DNA from: JAZDOK01 sp043798715
GTDB taxonomy: Bacteria > Vulcanimicrobiota > JAZDOK01
Direction: 5' to 3'
Assembly: GCA_043798715.1 (NCBI GenBank)
Contig: JAZDOK010000006.1
Span: 1-54,931, forward strand
DNA length: 54,931 nt
Part shown: in pieces, positions 38,662 through 47,891 of the stretch
Position numbering within the stretch: position 1 is the first letter of the stretch
How the letters are laid out: each line of letters opens with the position of its first letter
Notes under the pieces: generated by a model
Databases searched by the model: none
Seen by the model: only the letters and a program-made list of their open reading frames with translations
Told to the model about the DNA's origin: nothing
Program-made: the position numbers and the translations under genes

Positions 38662-39644
38662 CGGAGAACGGAGAGGGGCAATCCAGGAAAATCATCGCGG
38701 TCGGGGATCTTCACGGCGACTTCTGGCGGCTGATGCGCCTTATGGAGGAGCAGAATCTTTTTATCCCCTCGACCCGGGCCTGGAATCCGGAAGTACGAAA
38801 CGTCGACCTGGTACTGGTGGGCGACTACGTGGACTGGCGCGGGGAGCCCCTTGAGGGCAGTCCGGCTTCCTGGCAGGCGGGCATCCGCCACCTGGTCTTT
38901 TTTATCCGCCGATTATGGCACGAGATCGAGCGGCTTAAGAAGCTGGACCCTCTGTTTAACAGCGCTTTCTACCCTCTGATGGGCAACCACGACCTCATGA
39001 TGCTGGAAAGCCTCTCCCTCTTTCCGCTCCTTGAGAAGAAAGACCTGGAGCTGCTCATGAGTAACTACCGCACTCCGGCTTTTCTAAGAGATTATATCGG
39101 CCGAAGCGGCGCCCTCGCAGAGAAAATAATGAAGTTTCTAAACTGGTATTCCCAGGGAGGGAATATGACCATTAACAGCTTCGGGGGTCTTTCGGCCTTC
39201 CAGGAAACCATGGAAGGTCCACTCGGTGATTTTTTAAGAGAGAAGCTTCGAATCGGGGTAGTGCTCAACGGCCGCCTTTACGCCCATTCGATTCCGGATG
39301 AGAAGAAATTCTGGCGCCCCCTTGAAGAACTTCAGGCGCTCGCCTCCCACGATTTAGAGAAGGCCAGGGAAGCTCTCGTCTGGGGGAGGCGGGTCTGGGG
39401 ATTTGACGTTTTTACCGGGACCAAAAGCCGTCTGCCGTCAAAGGCGGAGATAGAGCGGCTCCTGGCGATGATGGGGGTTTCCGGGGCCGTGGTCGGCCAT
39501 ACCCCGATTAACTCCCCGGTGCCCTACCTGGCCTATGAGGGAAAGCTTATCAATGTGGACCTGCACGGAATCCCCGGGAGTCATGCCTGGGTAGAGGAAT
39601 ACCAGATGCAGAATCCAGAATCCAAAAGTCAGAATCCAGAATAG
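38658..39644 (+). CDS. Calcineurin-like metallophosphoesterase
   Basis: A 328-residue phosphoesterase with metal-site motifs GDLHGD (residues 16-21), LVGDYVDWRG, LMGNHDLMM and the late VVGHTPINSPV. The variant DYVDWRG in place of DRVDRG fits PPP-like enzymes. It may act on phosphoproteins or dinucleotides; the substrate is not shown. The last dozen residues (MQNPESKSQNPE) are read from a short intergenic repeat (39609-39642), so the natural C-terminus was probably shorter. Confidence 0.88.
   Translation: MTENGEGQSRKIIAVGDLHGDFWRLMRLMEEQNLFIPSTRAWNPEVRNVDLVLVGDYVDWRGEPLEGSPASWQAGIRHLVFFIRRLWHEIERLKKLDPLFNSAFYPLMGNHDLMMLESLSLFPLLEKKDLELLMSNYRTPAFLRDYIGRSGALAEKIMKFLNWYSQGGNMTINSFGGLSAFQETMEGPLGDFLREKLRIGVVLNGRLYAHSIPDEKKFWRPLEELQALASHDLEKAREALVWGRRVWGFDVFTGTKSRLPSKAEIERLLAMMGVSGAVVGHTPINSPVPYLAYEGKLINVDLHGIPGSHAWVEEYQMQNPESKSQNPE
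39609..39642 (+). repeat. Short CAGAATCCA repeat forming the end of a gene
   Basis: CAGAATCCAGAATCC (39609-39623) and CAGAATCCAGAAT (39630-39642) are tandem-like copies. The phosphoesterase frame runs through them to its stop. Short phrases of this type are common between genes in some genomes. Confidence 0.75.
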
Positions 39645-39655
39645 AGGTTTCGGAC

Positions 39656-40588
<933 letters not shown>

Positions 40589-40676
40589 ATCACCGCTACT
40601 GGCTTTAACGAGCCGAGTATGATAAAATGTGTCGGTATGGGGACGACCCAATTTTTCTTGGACTTAAGGAGGAACC

Positions 40677-42143
40677 ATGGGAGAGGTGAGAGTTCGCTTT
40701 GCCCCGAGTCCCACGGGGCATCTTCATATAGGATCGGCCAGGACGGCCCTTTTCAACTGGCTTTTCGCCAGGCATCACGGAGGCGTCTTCGTGCTTCGCA
40801 TCGAGGATACCGATCGCCAGCGCTCATCCGAAGATTATCTTAAAAGTATCCTGAGCGATCTTCGCTGGATCGGCCTCAACTGGGACGAGGGGCCGGAAGT
40901 GGAGGGGGCTCTGGGCCCCTACCGCCAGATGGAGCGCCTGGATATCTACCGGGAATATGCCGATAAACTCATTGCGGCCGGCCGGGCCTACCCCTGCTAT
41001 TGTACGCCGGAGGAACTGTCCGCCGGGCGGGAAGAAGCGCAGAAAGCCGGTCTCCCGTCAGGTTACGACGGACGCTGCCGGGAACTTTCCGCCGCCGAAC
41101 GGGCGCGCCGGGAAGCAGAAGGCCGCCGGCCCGCTCTCCGCTTCCGGGTTGTTCCGGGCCGGACGATTATTGACGACGTCATCAGGGGCCAGGTCGAATT
41201 CGACAATGCCCTCATCGAAGATTTCATCATCATGAAGTCGGACGGAATTCCCGTCTATAATTTTGCGGCCACGGTGGACGATTCCCTGATGAAGATCACC
41301 CACATCCTGCGGGGGGAGGAACATCTCTCGAACACGCCCCGTCAAATCATGGTCTATGAGGCCCTGGGCTTTGAGAAGCCCCGTTTTGCACACATGACCA
41401 TCATTCTAAATGATGATCGCACCAAGCTCTCCAAGCGGGAGGGGGCGACCCACCTGGCGGACTTCCGCGAGAGGGGCTTCCTCCCGGAGGCCCTCGTCAA
41501 TTTTCTGGCCCTCCTCGGCTGGGCGCCCTCGGCCGATCGGGAGATCGTGAGCCTGGCTGAGATCGTCCGGGAATTCAACCTTCCGGACGTCAGCTCCCAC
41601 CCCGCCATCTTCAACGAGCAGAAGCTGGACTGGATCAACTCGCAGTATATTAAAAATCTCACACCGGCGGACCTGGCCAGGCTGTCCCTTCCGTTTTTCC
41701 AAAGGGAGAATCTTATTCCCGAAACGCCTTCCCCGGCGGATCTGGTCCGCCTTGAAAAACTATCCGGAATTTACAGCGAACGGCTCCGGACCCTGGCGCA
41801 GTTTCCAAAAGATGCGGACTGGGCCTTCCGGGAGAGCATCGAGTACGAACCGGAATCCCGCGCCAAATACCTTGAGAAGGATTCGGTCCCGGAAGCTCTC
41901 TCGCGCCTGGCCGAGAAGTTGAGCAATGTTGAGCCATTCGGGGAGGCTCCGATCGAGGAGTCGCTTCGCAGCCTGGCCGGGGAGATGGGAATCTCGGCGG
42001 GTAAGCTCATCCATCCCTCCCGGGTGGCCATCACGGGACGCTCCGTCAGCCCCGGCATCTTTGAAGTCATGGCCATCATGGGAAAGGAAGAAACCATCCG
42101 GAGGTTGAATGAAGCCCGGAAAACTATCCAGAGAAGCGCATGA
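40677..42143 (+). CDS. gltX: Glutamyl-tRNA synthetase
   Basis: A 488-residue class I synthetase with AAGGAGGAACC before its ATG. The HIGH motif is HLHIGSARTALFNW (His15-Gly19) and the KMSKS-type loop is KLSKREGA (Lys250-Arg254); the Cys-rich zinc insertion (CYCTPEE) is also present. As the genome has GatA and GatC, the enzyme is probably non-discriminating and also charges tRNA(Gln) with Glu for amidation; this is inferred from gene content. It overlaps the end of the frame of the next gene only in its rejected longer form. Confidence 0.97.
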   Translation: MGEVRVRFAPSPTGHLHIGSARTALFNWLFARHHGGVFVLRIEDTDRQRSSEDYLKSILSDLRWIGLNWDEGPEVEGALGPYRQMERLDIYREYADKLIAAGRAYPCYCTPEELSAGREEAQKAGLPSGYDGRCRELSAAERARREAEGRRPALRFRVVPGRTIIDDVIRGQVEFDNALIEDFIIMKSDGIPVYNFAATVDDSLMKITHILRGEEHLSNTPRQIMVYEALGFEKPRFAHMTIILNDDRTKLSKREGATHLADFRERGFLPEALVNFLALLGWAPSADREIVSLAEIVREFNLPDVSSHPAIFNEQKLDWINSQYIKNLTPADLARLSLPFFQRENLIPETPSPADLVRLEKLSGIYSERLRTLAQFPKDADWAFRESIEYEPESRAKYLEKDSVPEALSRLAEKLSNVEPFGEAPIEESLRSLAGEMGISAGKLIHPSRVAITGRSVSPGIFEVMAIMGKEETIRRLNEARKTIQRSA

Positions 42144-42144
42144 C

Positions 42145-43089
42145 ATGAGCGAACAAAGAACTAAACCGGCCCTGATTTCAATATTATCCAACAGCGCCCT
42201 CATCGCCGTCAAGGTGGTGGTAGGCCTCCTTATAGGCTCGATCGCCATCATTTCCGAGGCGGTTCACTCGGGGCTCGATCTGGTGGCCGCAATCATCGCC
42301 TTCTTCGCCATAAAGAAAGCCTCCAAGCCCGCGGATAAAGATCATCCCTTCGGACACGGTAAGTACGAAAATGTTTCAGCCTTCTTCGAGGCCGCCCTCA
42401 TCATGATAGCGGCACTCGGGATCATTTACGAAGCGGCCAGGAGTCTTCGCTTTGGCGGGCTCCGGATGGAATCCCTCGGGTGGGGCCTGGCCGTCATGCT
42501 CTTCTCAGGAATCGTCAACTGGTTCGTCTCCGCCTACCTTTTCAGGAAAGCGAAGGAGCTGGAATCGCCCGCCCTGGATGGGGACGCCTGGCACCTGCGC
42601 TCGGACGTACTCACCTGCTTCGGCATCCTGGCGGGACTGATTGTGGTCAAACTCACGGGATACAGAATGCTGGATCCCATAATGGGAATCCTCATGGGAC
42701 TCTATCTCTGCTGGGTGTCTGTTGAAATAAGCTGGCGATCCATCCAGGGGCTAGTGGATAAGACGCTCCCTCCTGAGGAGGAGAAGATGATTTGCGATAT
42801 CATTGACGGGCACCGAGCCAATTTCGTCGAGTACCACAACCTGGGGACCCGCCGGGCCGGCGCCGAGCGACATATCGCACTGCACCTGGTGATGTCCAAA
42901 AATACGACTACCCAGGAGGCCCACAATCTATGCGATCACCTGGAGCAGGATATCCTGGGGCGCTTTCCTGCCTCCCATATCTTCATCCATATTGAACCCT
43001 GCGACCACCATGCGGACTGCGACCAAAACTGTACAACCTGTGAGCACCTGAAGCCGGAACAGCCCCTCCGGGAGGTCGCCCCCAAGTGA
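42145..43089 (+). CDS. Cation diffusion facilitator family transporter
   Basis: A 314-residue CDF protein from ATG 42145, one base beyond the gltX stop. Six hydrophobic helices are expected. The metal-site residues appear in ISEAVHSGLDLVAAI and GDAWHLRSDVLTCFG (two His/Asp pairs), the type used by Zn/Fe/Mn-exporting CDFs. The DHPFGHGKYE loop and the cytoplasmic domain with VEYHNLGTRRAG are typical. The C-terminus is rich in His/Cys (CDHHADCDQNCTTC), possibly an added metal-binding tail. The end overlaps recJ (GTGA). Confidence 0.92.
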   Translation: MSEQRTKPALISILSNSALIAVKVVVGLLIGSIAIISEAVHSGLDLVAAIIAFFAIKKASKPADKDHPFGHGKYENVSAFFEAALIMIAALGIIYEAARSLRFGGLRMESLGWGLAVMLFSGIVNWFVSAYLFRKAKELESPALDGDAWHLRSDVLTCFGILAGLIVVKLTGYRMLDPIMGILMGLYLCWVSVEISWRSIQGLVDKTLPPEEEKMICDIIDGHRANFVEYHNLGTRRAGAERHIALHLVMSKNTTTQEAHNLCDHLEQDILGRFPASHIFIHIEPCDHHADCDQNCTTCEHLKPEQPLREVAPK

Positions 43090-45056
43090 AGTGGCGGGTT
43101 CTTCCTGTCGATGAACAGGCCGTGGCCTCTCTCCGGGAGAACCTGGGCCTGTCGTCCTGCCTGGCCCGCCTGCTGGCGGTACGGGGGATTACGGAACCCG
43201 CAGAGGCCAGGGATTTTCTCTTCGGGGGAAAAGAATCACTCTCCGATCCCATGCTTCTGCCGGACATGGCTCTGGCGGTACGGCTAATCCGCGAGTCCCT
43301 GGACAGCCGCGAAAAAATCTTGGTATTCGGCGACTACGACGCCGACGGCGTCACCGCCGCCGCCCTTTTGACCTCACTTCTGCGCAAAATGGGCGGGGAT
43401 GTCCTCTGTTATATTCCCCACCGCCTGGATGAAGGCTATGGGCTCTCGGCAGAAGGGATAGAGGAAGCACAAAAAAACGGGGTCCGCCTGATCGTCACCG
43501 TAGATTGCGGGTCGAGCGATGGCGATGAAATAGCCCTGGCCCACTCATATGGAATAAAGGTGGTGGTCACCGATCACCACCAGGTGGATGGAAACAAATC
43601 CGGAGCCGATGCCTGCGTGAATCCTCACCGCCCCGATTCAGCCTGTCCCTTCCGGGACCTGGCGGGGGCCGGAGTGGCTTTGGCCCTGGCCCGGGCGCTG
43701 GACGGACACCTGTGGGAGGAGAGCCTGGATCTGGCGGCCATCGGGACGGTCGCGGATGTCGTCCCCCTCCTCGGAGAAAACCGCATTATCGCCCGCCTGG
43801 GCCTCATGGCTTTACAGGAAAAAACCCGCCCGGGTCTTAAGGCGCTCCTTCAGGAAGCCGGGGTCGAGACACAAGCTGTCGGTTCCTGGCATGTAGGTTT
43901 TGTCATCGCCCCCAGAATAAACGCGGCCGGGCGCATTTCCTCCGCCGAGACGGCCCTTGAGCTCCTCCTGGAAGAAAACCCGTCCCGCGCCGCCGAGATG
44001 GCAGTGAAGCTGAATGAACTAAACACCCAGCGGCAGAAGCTCGATCGGCAGATTCGGCAGGAGATCCAGGATCATCTCGCCGGAAAGCCTAAGGAGGCCG
44101 AAGAGTCTCTCCTCTTCATGGCCTCACCCACCTGGCATCCGGGGGTCATCGGGATCGTGGCGGGGAAGCTTTCAGATGAGCGGGGCAAGCCGGTCTTTCT
44201 GCTGTCCATCCAGGACGGGGAGGCCCGGGGCTCCGCCCGGGGATGCGACGGCTACGACGTTTTTCGGGCTCTCTCAGACTGCCGGGAGCACCTGACCCAC
44301 TTCGGGGGGCATCCGGGGGCCGGGGGTTTCTCCCTCCCCGAAAAAGATATCGGGCGGTTAAAAGAAGCACTCCTGGCGAGGAGCTGCGCACCTCCGGAAG
44401 AAAAAGCTCTCTTGCCGGTGGATATGGAACTCTCCCTCGAAAAAGTCAATTTCGAAATTCTGGAAGATCTCCAGCGTCTTTCGCCTTTCGGGGAGGGAAA
44501 CCCGGAACCGCTCTTTCTGAGCCGGAAGACTGTCCTTTCCTCTCTCGACCAGGTCGGAGCCAGGAAACAGCACCTGCGCTTCAGGGCTTCGCAGAGAGGG
44601 AAAAACTTAAAGGCGATCTGGTTCGACAATGGCGAAAGATTGCCGGACATCCTTCCTCGGGCTAACTCCTATGATCTTATCCATCGAATCGAGGAGGACA
44701 ATTGGAACGGCCGTAAGGATTTGGTTTTAAAAATAAAGGATGTTATTGAGTCTCCGAGGGGAAATATTTCTTCATCTCCCTCCAGAGAGACGCTCGGAAA
44801 GGTCTATCGTGTTTTAACAAAGTTGTCAGCGAAGGGAACATGGTTTGAATGCGATGAAAGAAAACTGGCCACAACCTTGCAGGATGATATGATTGTTTCG
44901 GCCACGGTTCGCGTGGCCCTCAGGATATTTGAGGAGATAGGCATCCTCGACTCGCAAGCTTCAGATGATTCCTTTATTTCTAAATTAAAATTGCGTGAAG
45001 GGGTTAAGGGCAATCTCTCCGACTCCGCCACCTACCAGTCTCTTACCTCATCTTAG
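43086..45056 (+). CDS. recJ: Single-stranded-DNA-specific exonuclease RecJ
   Basis: A 656-residue RecJ, a 5'-3' ssDNA exonuclease of recombination and mismatch repair. The DHH motifs are FGDYDADGVTAAALL, TVDCGSSDGDEI and VTDHHQ, and the DHHA1 part has HPGAGGFSLPEKDIG. After the usual OB-like part, an extra 90-residue C-terminal domain (KVYRVLTKLSAKGTWFEC, then MIVSATVRVALRIFEEIGIL) resembles a winged helix, as seen in some Firmicutes-type RecJ. The start is GTG 43086 overlapping the CDF stop. Confidence 0.94.
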   Translation: MKWRVLPVDEQAVASLRENLGLSSCLARLLAVRGITEPAEARDFLFGGKESLSDPMLLPDMALAVRLIRESLDSREKILVFGDYDADGVTAAALLTSLLRKMGGDVLCYIPHRLDEGYGLSAEGIEEAQKNGVRLIVTVDCGSSDGDEIALAHSYGIKVVVTDHHQVDGNKSGADACVNPHRPDSACPFRDLAGAGVALALARALDGHLWEESLDLAAIGTVADVVPLLGENRIIARLGLMALQEKTRPGLKALLQEAGVETQAVGSWHVGFVIAPRINAAGRISSAETALELLLEENPSRAAEMAVKLNELNTQRQKLDRQIRQEIQDHLAGKPKEAEESLLFMASPTWHPGVIGIVAGKLSDERGKPVFLLSIQDGEARGSARGCDGYDVFRALSDCREHLTHFGGHPGAGGFSLPEKDIGRLKEALLARSCAPPEEKALLPVDMELSLEKVNFEILEDLQRLSPFGEGNPEPLFLSRKTVLSSLDQVGARKQHLRFRASQRGKNLKAIWFDNGERLPDILPRANSYDLIHRIEEDNWNGRKDLVLKIKDVIESPRGNISSSPSRETLGKVYRVLTKLSAKGTWFECDERKLATTLQDDMIVSATVRVALRIFEEIGILDSQASDDSFISKLKLREGVKGNLSDSATYQSLTSS

Positions 45057-45074
45057 GAGGGGTCCGAAGACGTT

Positions 45075-45416
45075 TCACAGACCCAGGTGAAGTTTCAGGC
45101 GGGCCTCGACTTCCTTTATAGCGCCTGCCTTCAGGATTCCAACTCTTTTCTTCAGGCGCCCTTTGTCGAAGGTCGTGACGTCGGGAACCCGGATCAGGCT
45201 CGTCTTATCGAGCCCGTTTTGTTTGTCCGGCTCCACGATCACGACGATAGGCATTTCCCGGATGGTGGACGTCATGGGAAGGAGGGTCACTTTCGAGCTT
45301 TTGGCATTGGAGATGTCGTTTGAGATGATGAGCGCGGGCCTTGTTTTCCTCATTTCGGTACCCACCGACGGGTCAAACCCGACCAGCCAGATCTCGCCGC
45401 GTTTTGGATGGGTCAT
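45075..45416 (-). CDS. mazF: MazF/PemK-family toxin endoribonuclease
   Basis: A 113-residue MazF-fold protein: RGEIWLVGFDPSVGTEMRKT, then RPALIISND, VTLLPMTSTIREMP and the closing VEARLKLHLGL. MazF toxins cut mRNA at short sequence motifs, halting translation until antitoxin returns. The length and motifs are normal for the family. Its start overlaps the antitoxin stop by four bases (ATGA). The pair lies leftward between recJ and a perfect 52-bp inverted repeat. Confidence 0.95.
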   Translation of the reverse strand: MTHPKRGEIWLVGFDPSVGTEMRKTRPALIISNDISNAKSSKVTLLPMTSTIREMPIVVIVEPDKQNGLDKTSLIRVPDVTTFDKGRLKKRVGILKAGAIKEVEARLKLHLGL

Positions 45417-45655
45417 TTGTCTCTCCTTTTCTCAATATCTCCGGCGGATGAGGCCTCCCATTCCGGCCACCAGTTTCTGTCATCTTCCTGACAGAATACG
45501 GTATAGTCCTCATAAGCTTTGCCCAGCTCTTCTTCCTGCTTCTTTTTCTTGTAATCCTGGAGGATAGTGACGATGGCCCGGCTTCTATTGGAACTCTGCC
45601 GGTCAACGAATTCCAGGATGTCCTCCGGAATAGAGACAGAAATTTTCTGCACCAC
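45413..45655 (-). CDS. Ribbon-helix-helix antitoxin of the MazF module
   Basis: An 80-residue antitoxin. The N-terminus (VQKISVSIPEDILEFVDRQS, then SNRSRAIVTILQDYKKKKQE) is a ribbon-helix-helix DNA-binding part rather than the classical MazE swapped hairpin, so this is a MazF module with an RHH-type antitoxin. The C-terminus is acidic with several Trp (NWWPEWEASSAGDIEK), the likely toxin-wrapping part. A promoter with -10 TATAAT (45679-45684) lies just upstream within a partly symmetric CCATTTTATGC...ATAATGG operator. Confidence 0.9.
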   Translation of the reverse strand: MVQKISVSIPEDILEFVDRQSSNRSRAIVTILQDYKKKKQEEELGKAYEDYTVFCQEDDRNWWPEWEASSAGDIEKRRDK

Positions 45656-45678
45656 AAATCCCCCCTTTCAATTCCTCC

Positions 45679-45706
45679 ATTATAGTAGCATAAAATGGTA
45701 GCAAAA
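45679..45706 (-). promoter_or_regulatory. Promoter/operator of the MazEF-like module
   Basis: On the minus strand, TATAAT (45679-45684) is followed by GGAGG. It sits in a partly symmetric CCATTTTATGCTAC / ATAATGG region. The -35 box is weak (TTTTGC at 45701-45706, 16-bp spacing). Confidence 0.45.
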
Positions 45707-45731
45707 TCAAGAAGCAGTTGTGAGAGCAAAA

Positions 45732-45783
45732 GGGGTCAGGTCTACACTCTTGACAAAACAGTCAAGAGTGTAGACCTGACCCC
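45732..45783. repeat. Perfect 23-bp inverted repeat
   Basis: The left arm starts GGGGTCAGGTCTACACTCTT and ends GAC (45732-45754); the right arm is its exact complement (45761-45783); the loop is AAAACA (45755-45760). GGGTCAGGTC-type arms are typical of REP-like elements moved by RAYT (TnpA-REP) transposases. A related GGGTCAG tract is at about 23754-23780. It lies between two toxin-antitoxin modules. Confidence 0.92.
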
Positions 45784-45894
45784 CAACTTGTTAGGGGAAC
45801 ACCCCCTCCTCCCCTTCCTTTCTGCGGAATCTGTACATTCATTTCCCTTATCCGAACGCCTATGCGTCCAGAACAAACATTCCAGAATGGATGC

Positions 45895-45923
45895 TTGCGG
45901 GTATATCATAATTATGATATAAT
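45895..45923 (+). promoter_or_regulatory. Promoter with 20-bp perfect palindromic operator
   Basis: The -35 box TTGCGG (45895-45900) and -10 box TATAAT (45918-45923) are 17 bp apart. A 20-bp perfect palindrome, TATATCATAATTATGATATA (45902-45921), overlaps the spacer and -10 box. Binding there by the Phd/YefM-type antitoxin would block polymerase. AAGGAG lies before the ATG at 45957. Confidence 0.8.
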
Positions 45924-45956
45924 GTGGTCATGAATTTCGAGTAAGGAGCTGTTGTC

Positions 45957-46226
45957 ATGGCGATCATCCGTCCGATATCCGATTTAAGAAATCATTTCAA
46001 CCAGATCTCCGAGATCTGCCATAAGGATGGAGAACCGGTCTTCATCACAAAAAACGGGCTGGGAGACCTCGTCGTCATGAGCCTGGCGAGTTACGAAAGG
46101 CAGACAGCGCTCCTGGAAATCTATCAGAAGCTCGGCGAGGCGGAAGCGGAAAGCTTCACCGGCTCTGCCGGAATCGCTCACCAGGATCTCATGAAACAAT
46201 TAAGAGCCCGAACCCGTGAAAAATAA
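45957..46226 (+). CDS. Phd/YefM-family antitoxin
   Basis: An 89-residue antitoxin. The N-terminal Phd/YefM fold is evident (MAIIRPISDLRNHFNQISEI, GEPVFITKNGLGDLVVMSLA). The C-terminal helical part (LLEIYQKLGEAEAESF) would mask the toxin. Its palindromic promoter is directly upstream. The toxin gene overlaps its end by 11 bases (GTG start at 46216). The order antitoxin-toxin and the tight overlap are standard. Confidence 0.93.
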   Translation: MAIIRPISDLRNHFNQISEICHKDGEPVFITKNGLGDLVVMSLASYERQTALLEIYQKLGEAEAESFTGSAGIAHQDLMKQLRARTREK

Positions 46227-46521
46227 ATGCGAAATCCTTTACCTTTCCATAGCCCAAAAAGATCTGACGGAAATCATCGAATATATAATGGCGGACAACC
46301 CGCAGGCCGCCCGGAACTTCCTGGACCGCTTCGACAAGGCGATCCTTCAGTTGAGAGACTTTCCCTTGAAAGGAAAGCTCCCTAAGGACAACCGCCTCCA
46401 GCGGCATGGCTACCGAATTATGGTGGTGGGAAATTACCTTGTGTTCTACGTGGTCCAGGGCAAGACCGTCCAGATAAGAAGAATCCTCCACGGCAAGCGC
46501 AAATACGCCTTTCTGCTGTAA
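46216..46521 (+). CDS. RelE/ParE-family toxin
   Basis: A 101-residue RelE/ParE-superfamily toxin from GTG 46216. The pattern ILYLSIAQKDLTEIIEYIMA, RDFPLKGKLPKDNRLQRHGY, RIMVVGNYLVFYVV and VQIRRILHGKRKYAFLL is typical. RelE members cut mRNA on the ribosome, while ParE members poison gyrase; the conserved Arg/His/Lys end (RRILHGKRKY) favours the RelE/YoeB-like side but does not settle it. It is coupled to the Phd-type antitoxin. GC-rich hairpins follow at 46574-46622 as likely transcription end. Confidence 0.92.
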   Translation: MKNKCEILYLSIAQKDLTEIIEYIMADNPQAARNFLDRFDKAILQLRDFPLKGKLPKDNRLQRHGYRIMVVGNYLVFYVVQGKTVQIRRILHGKRKYAFLL

Positions 46522-46974
46522 ACGCCCTCCCGGTTCGTGGCTGTCGGGGGTATCCCCCACGAAAGTACACCGTCGCCCCGCCATCGGCGGGGCGCGACTC
46601 GGTGCTTCCCGCCAACGGCGGGACTCGGCCTCCTCAACACCTTTCTTAAGTGGATACCCTCTCCTTCTTGTTTCTCTTTTCCTTAGCCGACCAGTTCACA
46701 AAAGATTTCACCTCTTTCGGTAAAATATTCTGTGACGTAACGGCTTTTCCTAAAGTAAGATTTTATATGGCGTAATTAGTCAAGGCTCTTGACAAGGATG
46801 AAGTTTCGAATGACAATGACGATAAAGGAAGTAAGGTTGTTCTAAGGCGGGCAGGGTAGTAATAAGTAGAGGAATTTAAGGCGTCCCGAACCCGGCTTAG
46901 AGCCAGTTTCAGAGGAAAAGACCACTTCCATCTAATTATTGTTCGGCAGAAAGAAAGGAAGATAAGGTATTGTC
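46522..46974. other. Intergenic region with GC-rich hairpins
   Basis: No gene is seen. Two hairpins occur after the toxin: CGCCCCGCC/GGCGGGGCG around ATC (46574-46594) and CCCGCC/GGCGGG around AAC (46608-46622), each followed by GACTCGG. There is also an inverted repeat GTCAAG-GCT-CTTGAC (46780-46794) and a possible promoter (TTGACA 46789-46794, GACAAT 46812-46817, 17 bp apart) that could serve the HEAT-like gene. Confidence 0.55.
46574..46622 (+). repeat. Two GC-rich hairpins (tandem)
   Basis: The first has 9-bp perfect arms and a 3-base loop, the second 6-bp arms and a 3-base loop; both are followed by GACTCGG, so they look like a duplicated unit. They start 53 bases after the toxin stop and may end that operon, although no T run follows. 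Confidence 0.7.
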
Positions 46975-47682
46975 ATGAGTGACGAGAACTTGTGCGAATT
47001 GTGTGGAAAGGCGGAGGCGGTCACCGGAGTGCGCGAGGTGAGACTCTGCGGAGATTGCTTCGCGGCCATTGCCAACAAGCAGGATGGCGTTTGCTTTGCC
47101 GAGTTCTGGAAACTGGTTGCTTCTCGGGCTGAAGGTGCAGGAAGGCCGGCAGCCGAACGGGCGCCACATATTCGAGAGGCACAACTTGCCATTGAAAACG
47201 AGAAGAAAGGAGGCACGAGAATATTCAGCTGGCTTAAGCGTCTGGTATCATGTTCTTCGTCATCAACACGGGAAGCGCGGACAAGCTGTGCGACGGATTT
47301 CGGGGCGGTTGATCGGGCACTTGAGAATGCGTTCGACTCCATCACAGAGGACAATGTGAGTTATCGCGTAGAGCACGCTTCGGAAGAAATGATTGTGCGG
47401 TACGTTCAGGAACTGGGTTCCAATATTTCACAGGAGGCACACGAGGTACTAGTCAGGATTGGGGCTCCAGCCGTTCCCTATCTCATACCGGCCATTCGAT
47501 CAACTGAGCATGGTAGTGGTCCGGTACAGGAGGAAGGCTCCAACGCCATCGTAACACTTGAGGGCATCGGACCAGCAGCAAGAGAAGCTATTCCAGCGTT
47601 GCAGGCAATTCTTGACGACCCAGCCGAGTCTGCCCTGCATAAGCAACTCGCGCAGTCGGCCTTACGTGCGATCAGAAGATGA
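46975..47682 (+). CDS. Zinc-ribbon plus HEAT-like repeat protein
   Basis: A 235-residue soluble protein. The N-terminus has a treble-clef-like CELCGK...CGDC pair (two CxxC motifs around residues 7-28). The middle is variable and Ser/Cys-rich. The C-terminus has HEAT-like alpha repeats (VLVRIGAPAVPYLIPAIRST, then TLEGIGPAAREAIPALQAIL). Such proteins are usually binding scaffolds. I do not know its partner. It stands in the accessory patch between a toxin-antitoxin module and the BRO gene. Confidence 0.7.
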   Translation: MSDENLCELCGKAEAVTGVREVRLCGDCFAAIANKQDGVCFAEFWKLVASRAEGAGRPAAERAPHIREAQLAIENEKKGGTRIFSWLKRLVSCSSSSTREARTSCATDFGAVDRALENAFDSITEDNVSYRVEHASEEMIVRYVQELGSNISQEAHEVLVRIGAPAVPYLIPAIRSTEHGSGPVQEEGSNAIVTLEGIGPAAREAIPALQAILDDPAESALHKQLAQSALRAIRR

Positions 47683-47809
47683 TAAAGCATCGAACAATTC
47701 GTGGGAGCGAACGGGCGCAAGCTCCCGTCGCTCCACTCTGACGTTCGGTCGCGCCGCGTGGGGTCTTAGACCTTCATTCCGGGATCGTCTATTGCAACTG
47801 ATGTTGAAA

Positions 47810-47829
47810 GGGCGGTTCGCGAACCGCCC
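47810..47829. repeat. 20-bp palindromic repeat GGGCGGTTCG/CGAACCGCCC
   Basis: A perfect palindrome flanked by CCTAC on its right side, just beyond the conserved C-terminal coding end of the BRO gene. Its layout (GTAGGGG...CCCCTAC on the minus strand) matches the element at 51753, which has a different core. Confidence 0.85.
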
Positions 47830-47891
47830 CTACGAGGTTTCGTGGCGCCCAGTTGTTTGAAGTTCTCGGCGGTGATCACCGGTTTGCCGGT

